NCBI GenBank assembly: GCA_028386065.3
Contig: JAKUCV010003088.1
Location: forward strand, 114,436 to 178,435
Reading direction: 5' to 3'
From: Turnera subulata
Taxonomy: Eukaryota > Streptophyta > Magnoliopsida > Malpighiales > Passifloraceae
Length of the DNA: 64,000 bases
In this document: positions 22,029 to 33,526 of the stretch, one piece after another
Layout of the letters: the number at the start of each line of letters is the position of its first letter
How positions within the stretch are numbered: position 1 is the stretch's first letter
Position numbers and translations under genes: made by a program
Notes under the pieces: model-generated
Database searches by the model: none
What the model was told of the DNA's origin: nothing
Seen by the model: the letters and a program-made list of their open reading frames with translations, nothing else

Positions 22029-25000
22029 ATGAAAATCAAGGCGAAGCGCTCCAGGAGGAAGCTAGGGTTACCGGCTATCGCGGTCCTGTGCTCCGTCTTC
22101 TTCTTAGTCGGCTTCTATGGCTCTACTCTCATCTCTCGCGTACGTATATATATACGCCGTATTTGTACGGCCGATGCATGTACGTATAATTTTGCGTATT
22201 TGATCGGGAAAATGATTTTGCTTGTCTGTACAGGATGACGCGCCTGACATTAGACCGAAGTTGAGGAGGCTTGAAGTCGTCGACGTGGACCGTGATCCGA
22301 TGCCACATGGCGTTACGGGAGAGGCCTCCATCGAGTCCATTCCGTTTCAGGTGATCTACATTTCCCGTTTGTAATTTGATTTTTCTTTCGCGGATTAGGG
22401 ATTTCTTATGAGACTTTGATTTGAGTTAAGTTCAGTCGGGAGTTTGATTTGATAGAGACCGGTGGCGTTTGACCGAGGGTTTCTGGTTGTATGGGCGTGA
22501 AAAATGTGGAAATTGATTGAACTGTTGACAGTAATTGGAATTTGAATTTCCCTATGGCCAACTGTGGACTGTAATTGTTGTTTTGGATGCTGGTGGGGGA
22601 TATCAAATGTAGGAAAGTACTCTGGTTTGTGGTAATAATGTTGGATGATTTTGACAAGGGCAATGATTTTTATGGTTAGCTGTCACTTGGTTGCTTGATG
22701 TTTAGTTGTGATGTAGGTCCATAAGGTGTTCCATGATTCTATGGTGGGGTATAAGATTGTAAACAAGGTCTATCATTAAATTCACCAGGCAGATTTTACT
22801 GAAGCAATGGGATGGGGGGAAAAAAAAGAAGGAATGAAAGCAGACAATGAAATACCTGAATAGTGTGAGCTTGTGCCCAGGCATGCTAGAAAAATAGGAA
22901 CTAATCAAACTGAAGTCTGATAAAATTCTTGATACTGTAGCGAACTGCAATTGTTCTGACACGGCCAAGTCCTCATGTTTTGTTATAATTTATTTTGAGG
23001 GTCTTATTGTCCTTGGTTGCAGGTTTTGAGTTGGAGACCTCGTGCACTTTATTTTCCACGCTTTGCAACTCCAGAACAGTGCAACAGCATAATTGAAATG
23101 GCAAAGGCTAACCTGGAACCATCATCATTGGCTTTGCGTCAGGGAGAAACTGCTGAGACCACTAAAGGGACTAGAACCAGGTATTTATTCGGACATCCAA
23201 TCCTGCATTTGCTCTATAGCATCTGGATGTTTTGAGCAACTGGTCTCTGATATGTTTGCCATAACAACAACAAAAAAATAACAGTTCAGGCACATTCATA
23301 AGTGCATCAGAAGATGAATCTGGAATTCTGGAATTCATTGAGAAGAAAATTGCAAAAGCTTCCTTGATCCCCAGGTCTCACGGAGAGGTAATTTGATTCC
23401 CATTAGGAGTTGTTTAGCATGGTCCTTGCCTTATTGACCGACTGAAGAAACCAGATTTAAATCCCCAGTGTTGAAAGTAGATGTCCCAACAGGTCGTACT
23501 GCTTCCCTGTGGCAACTCAGAGTGGATATCTTTTCCCTTTTGCTAGTGAAACTAAACTGTTTTACTTCCCAGACTTTCATATTATCTGATGATCTGATCG
23601 TTAAGATTTACTTCAAAATGACTCCAAAACCTGATGATACCTTCTTAATATCATTCTCTGTTTGGCCATAGTTGGTAGTCTGATTAAGATGGAAGATTGT
23701 ATTTTGTCTCTTATCTTGTGGCCCATCTATGGGTCATCTATGTGTCATTGCTAGGTTGATATTTTGGTGTTTCAGAAAGCATAGATATGTTGTGTCGCTT
23801 TTGCTACTTTAAAGGAGATTTATTATAATAAAATGAGATAGCAGATGTTCACTCAGGGCTTCTGACGGATTATTGGGGAACCTTTTACCCGATTAACAGT
23901 TTCCTGGTGAAACTTAAATTGGGTATAATATAATTTGACAAGTATACCTCTATCAGGTTTCTTCCAGGAGGCCTGCTAGTTAAATTATTCTTAGAGATGG
24001 TATATCCAATCTAACTGTCATCCTTATCTTGTAAGAAAAGGAGGAAAAATTTATTAATGAATATTTCAGAATTGGCTATTCTGCATGTTTTTAACACTCT
24101 TTTGTTCTAGCTTTTTATGTTCCAAGTTGGATCTGGGAAAGGTTGGGAAGAATTAAAGGTCGACGTCTTGGTGGATGTATGAAAGTTTGCTCACGGTTAA
24201 TTCACAACCTATGAGAAAGTTTCATTGCATTAGCGTGAGGCTGCAAAAGTGTGGAATCCTATTCCCATATGTTTTCGACTTTTTGATTTTTGGAAGTCAG
24301 TCATGTTCAGCATCTCTCTCTTTATGTTAGAACATGCCTATCTTTTCAGTGAGTATGATTAGACTTTCATTTAGTGGTAAATAAATCCTGAGCTGGTAGG
24401 GTGCTTGATGCTGCTGCATTTGCATATCACATTTGAAAGAATTAACCTTTCTTTACAGGTCACTTCTAAGTTAGTCTGAGTGGATATCGCCCTGTTGCAG
24501 GCATTCAATATCTTGCGCTATGAAATTGGGCAGAAGTACGATTCACATTTTGATGCATTCAATCCTTCGGAATATGGTCCACAATCAAGCCAAAGAGTAA
24601 TAAACTGACGTTCCAATCATTTTTATTCAGAAAAAGAATGTAATATAGTGTTGCGATTCTCTGTGGACGGATGCTCAAAAGTTATGACTCATGGTTGATT
24701 TACAATCATGCAGATGGCATCCTTCTTGTTGTATTTATCTGATGTTGAAGAAGGTGGAGAAACTATGTTCCCTTATGAGGTACGTCCAAAAGTTGTATGC
24801 TTTCATTGTTATTGCTTTATATAATGAGTCACTGTACATGTTGTAATTGCTATCAATTTGATTTGCAGAACGACTTAGTGACCCCTGGCTATGATTACAA
24901 AAAATGTATTGGTTTAAAAGTGAAGCCTCGGCAAGGGGATGGGCTATTATTCTTCTCGCTATTTCCAAATGGAACAATTGATGGGGTAATTGTTCTTCAT

Positions 25001-25723
25001 TATTCTTCTGGAATCATATTCATTCCTCATGCATTTTGATGCTGTTCAATTTACTAGACTTTTTCTTTAAAAAAAAAAAGAAGAAAAGAAAAACAAAAAT
25101 TATATCTCCTTACAAGTTGAAGCAAACAAATGAATGTCTTTCAACCTATATATATCAGAATAGCGTGACAGCTGGACAGCTAGAAGGCGCCTCTGGAGTG
25201 TGGCGGCCGGTCTTTCTTTCTTTTTTTCTTTTCTTTTTACCTTTGGAAGAGATCAAAACCTTAATTTGGAAATATACAGCTTTAGGCACCACCTCAAGCT
25301 AAATTCTGACTTTTGGTTGTCTCCTGCTCTTTACATCTTATCCTTGACACACTACATTACAGCCTGCAGCGTCAAACCTGGTTTTATTGTTTGCCTGACA
25401 TTTTTGTTGATGCTAATGCCTGACATTAGTTTTTGCCCTTCTAGTACCATCTGATTGCCAGGTGGTTGGGAGAAGTGAAAGAATAAAATTACTGAATTTG
25501 AAAAATGCTTGGCTGCAAGTCTTGTTTTAAATCCATATATTCTTTCTAGCATTTTCTTGTGGCAGATCATTGGGATAGTGGGTAGTTTCTTAGCTTCTCC
25601 CCTTATTTCCTCATATGTTACATTTTGCAGGCATCACTTCATGGAAGCTGCCCAGTTATTACGGGGCAGAAATGGGTGGCGACAAAGTGGATTCGGGACC
25701 AAGTACAGTCTGACTTCGCATGA
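22029..25723 (+). CDS. Prolyl 4-hydroxylase alpha-subunit-like protein
   Basis: There are eight exons: 22029-22139, 22234-22350, 23023-23180, 23285-23387, 24501-24596, 24714-24779, 24869-24985 and 25631-25723. All have GT-AG introns and consistent phases, giving 286 residues. A basic N-terminus is followed by one hydrophobic segment (residues about 14-34), consistent with a type II ER/Golgi membrane protein. The catalytic 2-oxoglutarate/Fe(II) dioxygenase domain carries the iron-binding H-x-D in YDSHFDAFNP (exon 5), the distal His in SLHGSCP and the 2-oxoglutarate-binding Lys in KWVATKW (exon 8). Other family hallmarks are TRTSSGTFISASED and YLSDVEEGGETMFP. It probably hydroxylates prolines of extensin or arabinogalactan-type proteins. 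There is no C-terminal ShKT domain. All key residues are present, so it should be functional. The MULE ends 285 bp upstream of the start codon and may have replaced promoter DNA. Confidence 0.95.
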
Positions 25724-27222
25724 GTAGTTGTTGGAACTGCCTTGTCTCTACCATGCCTGCCATTCTTGTTTGGAGAGTGGATACTTGTGATTAACTCATA
25801 ACTGTCGTCGTGAACTTTTGCATGCCAATCATAACGGCAATTCAATATATAGTATTGGGTGTACAGACTGTTGAGTGGAAATGTGAAGAGAATGTTGTGG
25901 CATTGTTGTTCTCCTTTACCAGTTATTTTCTATCCAATGCCTGATGCTCTAGCCCTCTCCATCCATACCTTATATCCCACACGTTATTCCAAAGTGAAGC
26001 AACGCACAGGCCGTAGGGGTTAAAGAATGACGTTTCAACGTCCACGATTTCTGTTTTGCTAGTTAGGAAATAGTCAAATCCTTAACGACGTAATCAGCGA
26101 AGTACAACACCGTGGATTGTTTCATAAGGTTTTCCTTCAAAGCTAACCTTCCGTTAGTGTGGATTGTGGAAAGGCATAAGGATATTCAATGGTATATTAG
26201 GGTGTGGTTAGTGTTTTTCTATTCTTTCTCTAGTTCCAAATTTTATTTTTTGTTTAAAAAATATGTTAATTCACAACACTAAAAATGTTTTTTTTGTAAG
26301 ATAAAGACACTAGAATGTAGACGAGTTAAAAAATAAAAAATAAAAAAATGGAAAGAATAAAAAGGAGGATTAGTTGAAGAAGGAAGAAGAAAATAAATAG
26401 TACATATAGAAATGCATACAAATTTAGTAAAAAAGAATTCCGGTTCCGATGCAGCAATTAAGATTTAGGTAAAAAGTGTTTAGATTGCATGCACAATTTA
26501 GATTGCAGAAATAAAGCAAGCCATCAAAATTTTGTAAGATGTCTTGCCCTCAAGCTTTTTCTTCTGTCCTTCCGCACTCATTTCAAATTGCAACATTTCC
26601 AGATGGAGCCATTGCATTCCAGATTACTTGTACCGGTTGGAGCAGTGAACCTTCCTTGACTTGACTAGCAAAATTCTGGTTAAAAAATTGAGAGATTTGA
26701 GATTTTTGTTTTTTTAAAAAATTGGGAGGCAGAAATGTAAGAAGCCGTGTATTACTATCTATCTTATTATCTTTGGAGGAAAAAAGAAAAGAAAAGGTAA
26801 TTCATCAAAGTCCACGTGTCTATCTTTCCAACTGGGGGGTATTGCTGATCTTGCTATACCGTGAACACACCTGATAATACACTCTTGGATTAAGCAAAAA
26901 AGTAGACCGTTGGGTATAAGAAACCCTATGGCTCAAAGGAAACGACTAACCACTAACGAATCAAAAAAAAGGAAGCCCTCCTAAAACCTGTAACGGCTAC
27001 TTTCAATTGTTTTAGGAAAAAAGGCAAAACCGTCCAATCACAATAATACTTCCATAAAATCACGCATTTCTTTCTCCTTCTCTGAAACAACAATCCCAGA
27101 GATTTCTCCAACTATTATTAATCTTCTGTCTCTCCCTCTCTCTCTACCTGTCTACACCGAATCTTTCTCAACTTCTGCAATTCCAGTTGCGGTGAGATCC
27201 AATTGGGGAAGTTTCGCAAAAT
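25724..27222. other. Intergenic: P4H 3' flank and leader of the next gene
   Basis: No additional gene is seen. The last about 170 bp, with CTCTCCCTCTCTCTC at about 27130, look like the 5' leader of the downstream coiled-coil gene. Confidence 0.55.
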
Positions 27223-30200
27223 ATGGAGCTTGGTTGCCTGGACTTGGGGTGCATCTCTGTGTTAGACAAGCACAGCAACGACGCCGTTCTCGACTCCGAT
27301 CACAAAGTAACCAATTCGACCGAGAGGGTGCCTTCTGCTTCTAGAAAGGTAAATCAATAATCTCTTTTGCTGCTGTTCAAGATTCGCTGCTGCTGCTGCT
27401 GGTGCTCTCTTTACTACCGTCACAATTTTGTGTTCTGTTCCCCTTGGATTCCAATTCCTTTGTTGTTAGTGTTATTAGTGCTGTTCAGGTTTAGTTTCCA
27501 TTAGAATTGAGTCAAAATCATACTTAAAACCCTAGGGATTACTTCAAGTTACTATGCTTCTTCGATTTCTTTTGAGCTTCTTTTCCGGAGATGAGACGAT
27601 CTGGAAATCTTAACCTTTAACAACTAAATCGCAATTGTACTGGCTGCTGGCATGCTCCACTATCTTTCTTAATGTGGTTTGCATAGTTATGATTCTAGCT
27701 TTTGTCATTTTGATATGCGTGAAGTTTGGGCATTACTTGTTTGTTCTTCTTTTCTGCAGTTACATAGTTTACATAACAACATAAATGAAAAAAGTTCCTT
27801 CTTATTCTTGTACTCATTTTGGTTTACTATGATACATCGTCTTTACATATCCGGCTCTTGAATCTGTGTACACAGAGTAAGTCACCAAGAGGGTCTGGCC
27901 AATCAACATTGAATTCTCTGAACAAATTTACATCGCAAATCAAGAAGCCGTCTCACCGTAAAGGTTCTCCGCTCAACTGGTTTCCGCGTAAAAAGGCGGA
28001 CTACTTGAAGAAGAAAATCCAAATGCTGCAGGTTGTATATATACGCCCCCAATACACAGTGTTTTGTTATTGTCAGATAAGACTACTATTTTTCCTTAAC
28101 AAATTGTGAAAACATTTTCATGAATGAGTTGTATGCGTGTTTCAGGAAGTAGATGGCATGAATTTGACACTTGATGAGACACTTGGTGACTCAAATCCGC
28201 ATTATTCAAGAGTGCTTAGAGAAAAGATTGCATTGAGGGAAGCTGCAGATAAAGCAATGGAGGCTCGAAAAGCTGCACTTGTGGAAGCATCTTGGCGCCG
28301 GATACTTAAAGCAGCAAGGTACATTTTTTTCGTTGAGCTGAGTGAGGAATATCTAAATGCTGATAGATTTATTAAGCATAACTTCGCTTTATATTTGAAG
28401 GTACAATTTGATACAGATTATGAATATTGGTAGTATTAGTAAGTACTTACTGTTTTATCTTTGTAGGATACAAAGCAACGAGGCAGAGGCCACACTACTT
28501 GAAGCAGAGAAAAATGCTGCTGATGCTTTTGAAGCAGCAACAGCTATGGGAGTGATTATGTATGATACCCCAACTCTACCTAGGAAGATCTGCGAGATTG
28601 AAAGTGCAACCGTTGACGGGTGGAAATCTGCTACTCATACAGTGACTGCATCTTTTGAAACTGCCTTTGAGGTTGATAAACAAGTGGCTGCAGCAGTCAA
28701 AACTGCATTTGTCAGATTTGCAAATTGTTCTTCTTTTAACAAGGATGAATTCAAAGAACTCCTGCGCAAAATCAGTGAGAATCCAGATAATCATGAATTT
28801 TCGGAGCTCTCTTCCGAGTGTGAGTCAGAGTCTGGGACGGAAATTGAATTGATGTCTCAAAATGACTGCTTTGATTCTAAAGGCCAGGATTGTGGATTGT
28901 CTATTCAGGAGACAAAACAGAGGAAGTACAAGATGAGGCAGTCCTTGGAGAAGTATAATAAGACTAAGATCGTGGATATGATGCTTGAGAGGCTTAAATG
29001 TCTTAAAGAAGATGAACTTTCTTCTCTTGCCACCATTGTTGCAACTTGTGGGTTAAATGCTGCCTTAGCGGAAATAGAAAACAGTAAGCTGCACGATCCA
29101 GGCTCTGGCTCTGCTGCTAATAATACCTCAAGTCAAGCTCATCAGAATGTCCGGAGAATGTCTTCTGTAGGGGCATTCATATATGGGCGAACGAGAATGG
29201 GACGAAGGCAAGTGGAGTCAGAACTTCCAAGTCTTGACAAGTTTTTGGTTAAGCACACGTCAAAACTTGAGAAAGAGGTGCAAGAAGCCAAGAACAGGAG
29301 AAAGGAATCTAGGGAAGAAAACCTAGAGAATACAGATGAAACCAATGGTGGAGGGGTTCATTCAGACCAAAATGTTGCATCGTGCGAGGGTATCTCTGAC
29401 CTGGGAAGTATTCTTGTGAAGCATTCATCAAGGCTTGAGAAAGAGATTGAAGAGGCAAAGAAGAATGCTGGTAAAAGCTTTGAAAATGTTGCTCGAAAAC
29501 CAGTTGGTCATGTAGTTTCATCTGAGATTCCTGACCTGGGAAGCATACTAATTAAGCATTCATCAAAACTTGAAAAAGAAGTTCAAGAGGCGAAAAGAAA
29601 CTTTGGAAAAATGACAAATGGAATAATTAGCAAAAGAAAAGAAGATGTTCCAGAAGTTCCTAGCCTCGATCAGTTTCTGGTTAAACATGTCTCAAAGCTT
29701 GAAAAAGAGGTCCAAGAAGCAAGGAGCAGAAGGAAAAATGATCAAGCAGAGGAAGGCAGGAAAAATAGCACCGACAGGAAAGTTGATTCAACTACTTCAG
29801 TATCACTATCAGCGAGAAAAACTAGTTCTTCTGATGGAGTTTCAGAGAAGGAAAATATGGACTGCAACAAGGAAGAGAGTAACAATTGTGCAACTGATAG
29901 GAAGGAAGATGAAGGGAAGTGCGCAGGTGAGAGTCTGAAGCATGTTGATAAATCAAACCAGAATGCAGCAGAGACAATCGCCACACAGAACGCATGTGAT
30001 GGTAATAATGAAGCACAAGACAGCTTGGACAAGATCTTGGTCAAGCCAGTGCACAGACTGGAAAAGGAGAAAATGCTAGCCTTGTCATTGAGAGACAACT
30101 ACAATAATCCTCGGCGCCAAGATAAACTTGGAGGAAATGCTGCACCAGAATGTGAAGGGTTGGACAAAGTGTTGGTAAAGCATGTCTCCAGGCTAGAAAG

Positions 30201-30654
30201 GGAGAAAATGGCAATTAGCTCAAGAGAAGTGGACGTGTATGTGAAGCGACAAGGCAGAGATGTCCATATGCAGAACATGAATGAAGAGGGGAGCCTGGAC
30301 CAGATTTTGGTTCGGCATAAGTCAAGACTTGAGAAAGAGAAGATTGGTTTTGCTGCTCAGGAATCAGGAGAGCAGGCTAGGCATTCTGTATCTCGTAGAG
30401 AAGCTAGGGAGAAAGAGTTGCAAGAAGCTTGGGGAGGCTTAAGTTTAGGAAACTCCATTCGGCCGCATCTTTCTAAGCTTGAAAGAGAGAAGGCAAGTTG
30501 TCTTATCTTTTTTGCTTAATAAATTTGCTTTTCTTTACTATTCCAAGATATTTTCTGTTTCATGGTCAAAATCTTATTTGAAAAGTGTGGTTCTTTTTGT
30601 TAGGCTGCTTGGATTAAAGCCGAGGAAGAGGAAAGAAGGCGCTGTGTGGAGTAA
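27223..30654 (+). CDS. Plant coiled-coil protein with eight LVKHxSxLEKE motifs
   Basis: There are five exons: 27223-27348, 27876-28031, 28146-28318, 28467-30492 and 30604-30654, giving 843 residues. The last intron starts AAG/GCAAGT and ends TTAG, a GC-AG intron; using it adds AAWIKAEEEERRRCVE. The N-terminus MELGCLDLGCISVLDK is followed by a basic segment and an Ala/Glu-rich coiled coil (exon 3). Then come eight copies of a motif of the form LDKxLVKHxSxLEKE, spread over the C-terminal two thirds. Copies start near 29230, 29398, 29530, 29665, 30024, 30159, 30294 and (shortened) 30459. I do not recognise a named function. It looks like a conserved plant-specific structural or scaffold protein, likely cytosolic or nuclear. 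No catalytic domain or membrane segment is visible. Confidence 0.88.
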
Positions 30655-31774
30655 TTACTTGCGGCCCATGTACATGCGGGAAAATTCTCTCTTTAGCCCT
30701 TCTCTTTTCATGTACAGGATCATGTCATGTATTGAGAGTAAATTCATTCCCATTGCTACATAGAAGTGAAAGAACTCGTTCAGTGATACTTTCCAGGAAA
30801 AAACTGTACCTCTTTCTAAGATTTGTGAACCTTGCAGGTTATAGGGTTAAGATACAATATAGATAACCCCAGTCCTCGCAGAATGCTTTAGTGGTGAATA
30901 ATTCTGTTTGTTCGTGCTGATGAATAATATTTGATCAAAAGGTAACAATTTTTGTACAAAAGTGTTTCTAACAACTCGAAAATCGTTATTCTGAAACGCT
31001 TTTAACAAAAAAAAGTTTCATCATTGAGATCTAATTTGTATCTTTAGATATTCTAAAGAAATAGTACATCTCTAGATAACATAACTATGCGAATCTAGAG
31101 ATTATTAGTGATGCAAATTAATAACTTTTTTTTTTTAGGAACTTAAAACCTAGTAGTCGGCCACTGCGTTGTGTGGCGTAGTGGCATTTGTCTCTAAAAT
31201 TTGGGTTTAAACCAAAGTCAGGTAAACCACCAGGAAGCAAGCACTTAGCCTACTCTCTGTAGTTCTTACTCTTTGTCATGACAACGAAGTGATCATACAT
31301 TAGGAAAATATAAGTTAGCAATCCCGCCATGTAAAAGAAACACTTCTTTTTTATATAGAAAAAAAACACTTCTCCTGGCAAAGAAAAGAAAAAAGAACAC
31401 GCCTTAAATCGAGCGCACATTCTGCACAATACTAATCCATGTTTGTTCTTGCCATTCTTATAAGAAAGCTTAATAGAGAAAAGAAGATTTAACAATGGTA
31501 TTTTTAATACTCTAGCAATATTGTAACATCAAAACTGAAAAAGTAATGTTGTGTTTTCACAAACAGAAAAGCCAGAGCAGAATTGTTGCTACCAGACCCA
31601 GTGGGGTCCTCATCATTTTGCACCTACCTTTTATTATTGTTTCTAGAGGCTTCTTCTTGGAACTTGCAAATACTCCCTAGCTCCTCCTGCCTATCTCTCA
31701 TCTGAAAATCATTTCAAATATTTTTAGTAGAGCAACACAAAATCTCTCAATTCAGTTTCTGAAACCAATCAGCC
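30655..31774. other. Intergenic DNA with a possible SINE
   Basis: No protein gene is recognised. See the separate SINE candidate at 31140-31260. The last 100 bp before 31775 are the likely promoter and leader of the small zinc-finger gene. Confidence 0.5.
31140..31260 (+). mobile_element. Candidate tRNA-derived SINE fragment
   Basis: TGGCGTAGTGG (31174-31184) resembles a pol III A box and GGGTTTAAACC (31203-31213) a B box, about 20 bp apart and therefore at slightly short spacing. No poly-A tail or target duplication was identified, so this rests on two short motifs only. Confidence 0.25.
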
Positions 31775-33192
31775 ATGGGTGGAGGCAATGGGCAGAAGGC
31801 CAAGATGGCTCGTGAGAGGAACATGGAGAAGCACAAATCCACTAGGGGTATAATTTCTCCAAACTTTTGTCCTTTTGGATATCAGCCTTAGATACATTTT
31901 CGTTATAAAGCTTTAGTCTTTTTTTTTTTTTTTCTCCTGATGTGTAGGAAGCCAGGTTGACTCTAACAAGAAAGCCATGACCATCCAGGTAGTCTCCTTG
32001 CATGCTTTTCGTTTTCTGTTTTTGTATTATTTCTTTCCACTAATGTATTGATCCGCTGTCAATTGAGCCTTCTCAAGGTTTTGATTTATTGCTCTTGTCT
32101 CCAGTTTTCTGTTTTGTTGTTAATTGTAGAATCTGTCGATCTCTTACAGCCAATGGGCCAATTAATTTCGTAAAGTTTTCAGCTTTAGGCAGTTCTTTTT
32201 TTCTATTTGGTCTCTTATAGTATGAGATGCTCTCCTTCTTACGAATTTGGTCCAGGGTTTCTCTAGTTTTACCATGTTCTGCAATGTTTCCTGGGGTGGG
32301 GACTCTCCACCTAGATTTAAGTGACTAATGTTGATGATGTTTCTGAAACTGCTTCCTCTGGGAGGCTACTTAAATTTGGATCCTTTTCAGAAACCCAAAA
32401 TGTTTGGTATTTATCACATGCTGGACCCCATTGTCCTCCTCACATATGACAGAACCATACGAAAGAATACTGTGACATTGTCCATATGCAATAGAAAGTA
32501 TACTGTATTTTGTTTTTCTCTTCTCAATCTGCTAATGTCCTGCATATCTTTCTCCTGCGTCGTTTTCAAGGTTAGGGTGTGTGGGGGACCTCTTCGTACA
32601 TGTTCAAGTTTCGAATCATTAGCTTTTTTTAACCAAGCTCGCTTATTCCAGGGTTGGATCTTGGATTTTTTCATTGCTTTGTGCGTGTTTCACAGAACTC
32701 AATTTTGCCTGATTTGTGGGGTTTAGGCCTTTTGTACATTTCACATTTCTATTATGGGCTATTGAAGGTGCTACTAGTTTCTTTTTTTCTACTTAGACAT
32801 GGTCTTTTTCCTGTATTGTCAAAATTTAGACTGTGCAATGTAGCTATGCCTCCGGTTGTTATACTGCTTGCTTTAGATTCAATTGCTTACCTTAATTAGG
32901 TACAAGAAGCTGTGTTTGGTCGTGTTTAGTTCTTGATTGATTCTATTTCTTTTGAGGGACAATTTTTCCAGTAATTTCAGAGGTTGTGACTAGATATGTT
33001 TTTGCTGGTGTCTTCATGGCCAAACCGGTTCCGCTGATGGTGCATCTTGTGGATTATGGATACTGAATCCAGTGCAAGGTTTGCATGCAGACATTCATAT
33101 GCACCACAACAGAGGTGAAATGCAGGGAGCATGCAGAAGCAAAGCACCCGAAATCTGACCTGTATACATGTTTCCCCCACCTTAAAAAATGA
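31775..33192 (+). CDS. Small zinc-finger protein, At2g23090-like
   Basis: There are three exons: 31775-31847, 31948-31988 and 33073-33192, all GT-AG and in phase, giving 77 residues. The start MGGGNGQKAKMARERN is the basic, helical N-terminus shared with the SERF/4F5 family. The C-terminal half has CKVCMQTF followed by CREHAEAKHP, a C2H2-like zinc ribbon with Cys, Cys, His and His in place. The size and sequence match the Arabidopsis At2g23090 group as I know it, whose molecular role is not well established. The 1084-bp second intron separates the basic and zinc-binding halves. The truncated LINE starts about 330 bp downstream. Confidence 0.92.
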
Positions 33193-33526
33193 CGGTGGAA
33201 CTGCAAAACTAGAACTTGCATTTGTAGTTGGGTGGCGAAAAAATTCTTGTTATATCTGTACCCTGTTACTGACTCTGTTGAACGGTTTAATGGTTATGGG
33301 GTCTGTCCATTGGAAAGTATTGTTGCCTGGAAAATTACATTTAGTAATATCAGTAGTAGGTGAATTTGCGCTGTTAGGTTAGTAATAATTGGGAGCCCTC
33401 ATGGCAGGTGGGTAGCTCAAATTTGACGAGTACAATATTGGCACTGCTGAAACGGGAACTGAATTCGTAATCAAAGCATTTGAAAATGGTTAGATTAAGA
33501 TTTCCAGGACCTTTTTGTGGTAAAAA
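33193..33526. other. 3' flank of the small zinc-finger gene
   Basis: This is the probable 3' UTR and flank up to the first recognisable LINE codons. No coding content is seen. No LINE target duplication was found in it. Confidence 0.5.

Noticed and set aside
33440..33526. Target-site duplication for the second LINE
   Set aside because: The 20-30 bp before the LINE start and after its poly-A tail (TCCATCCCGGCTAATGG) share no convincing direct repeat; it may be absent because of a target deletion.
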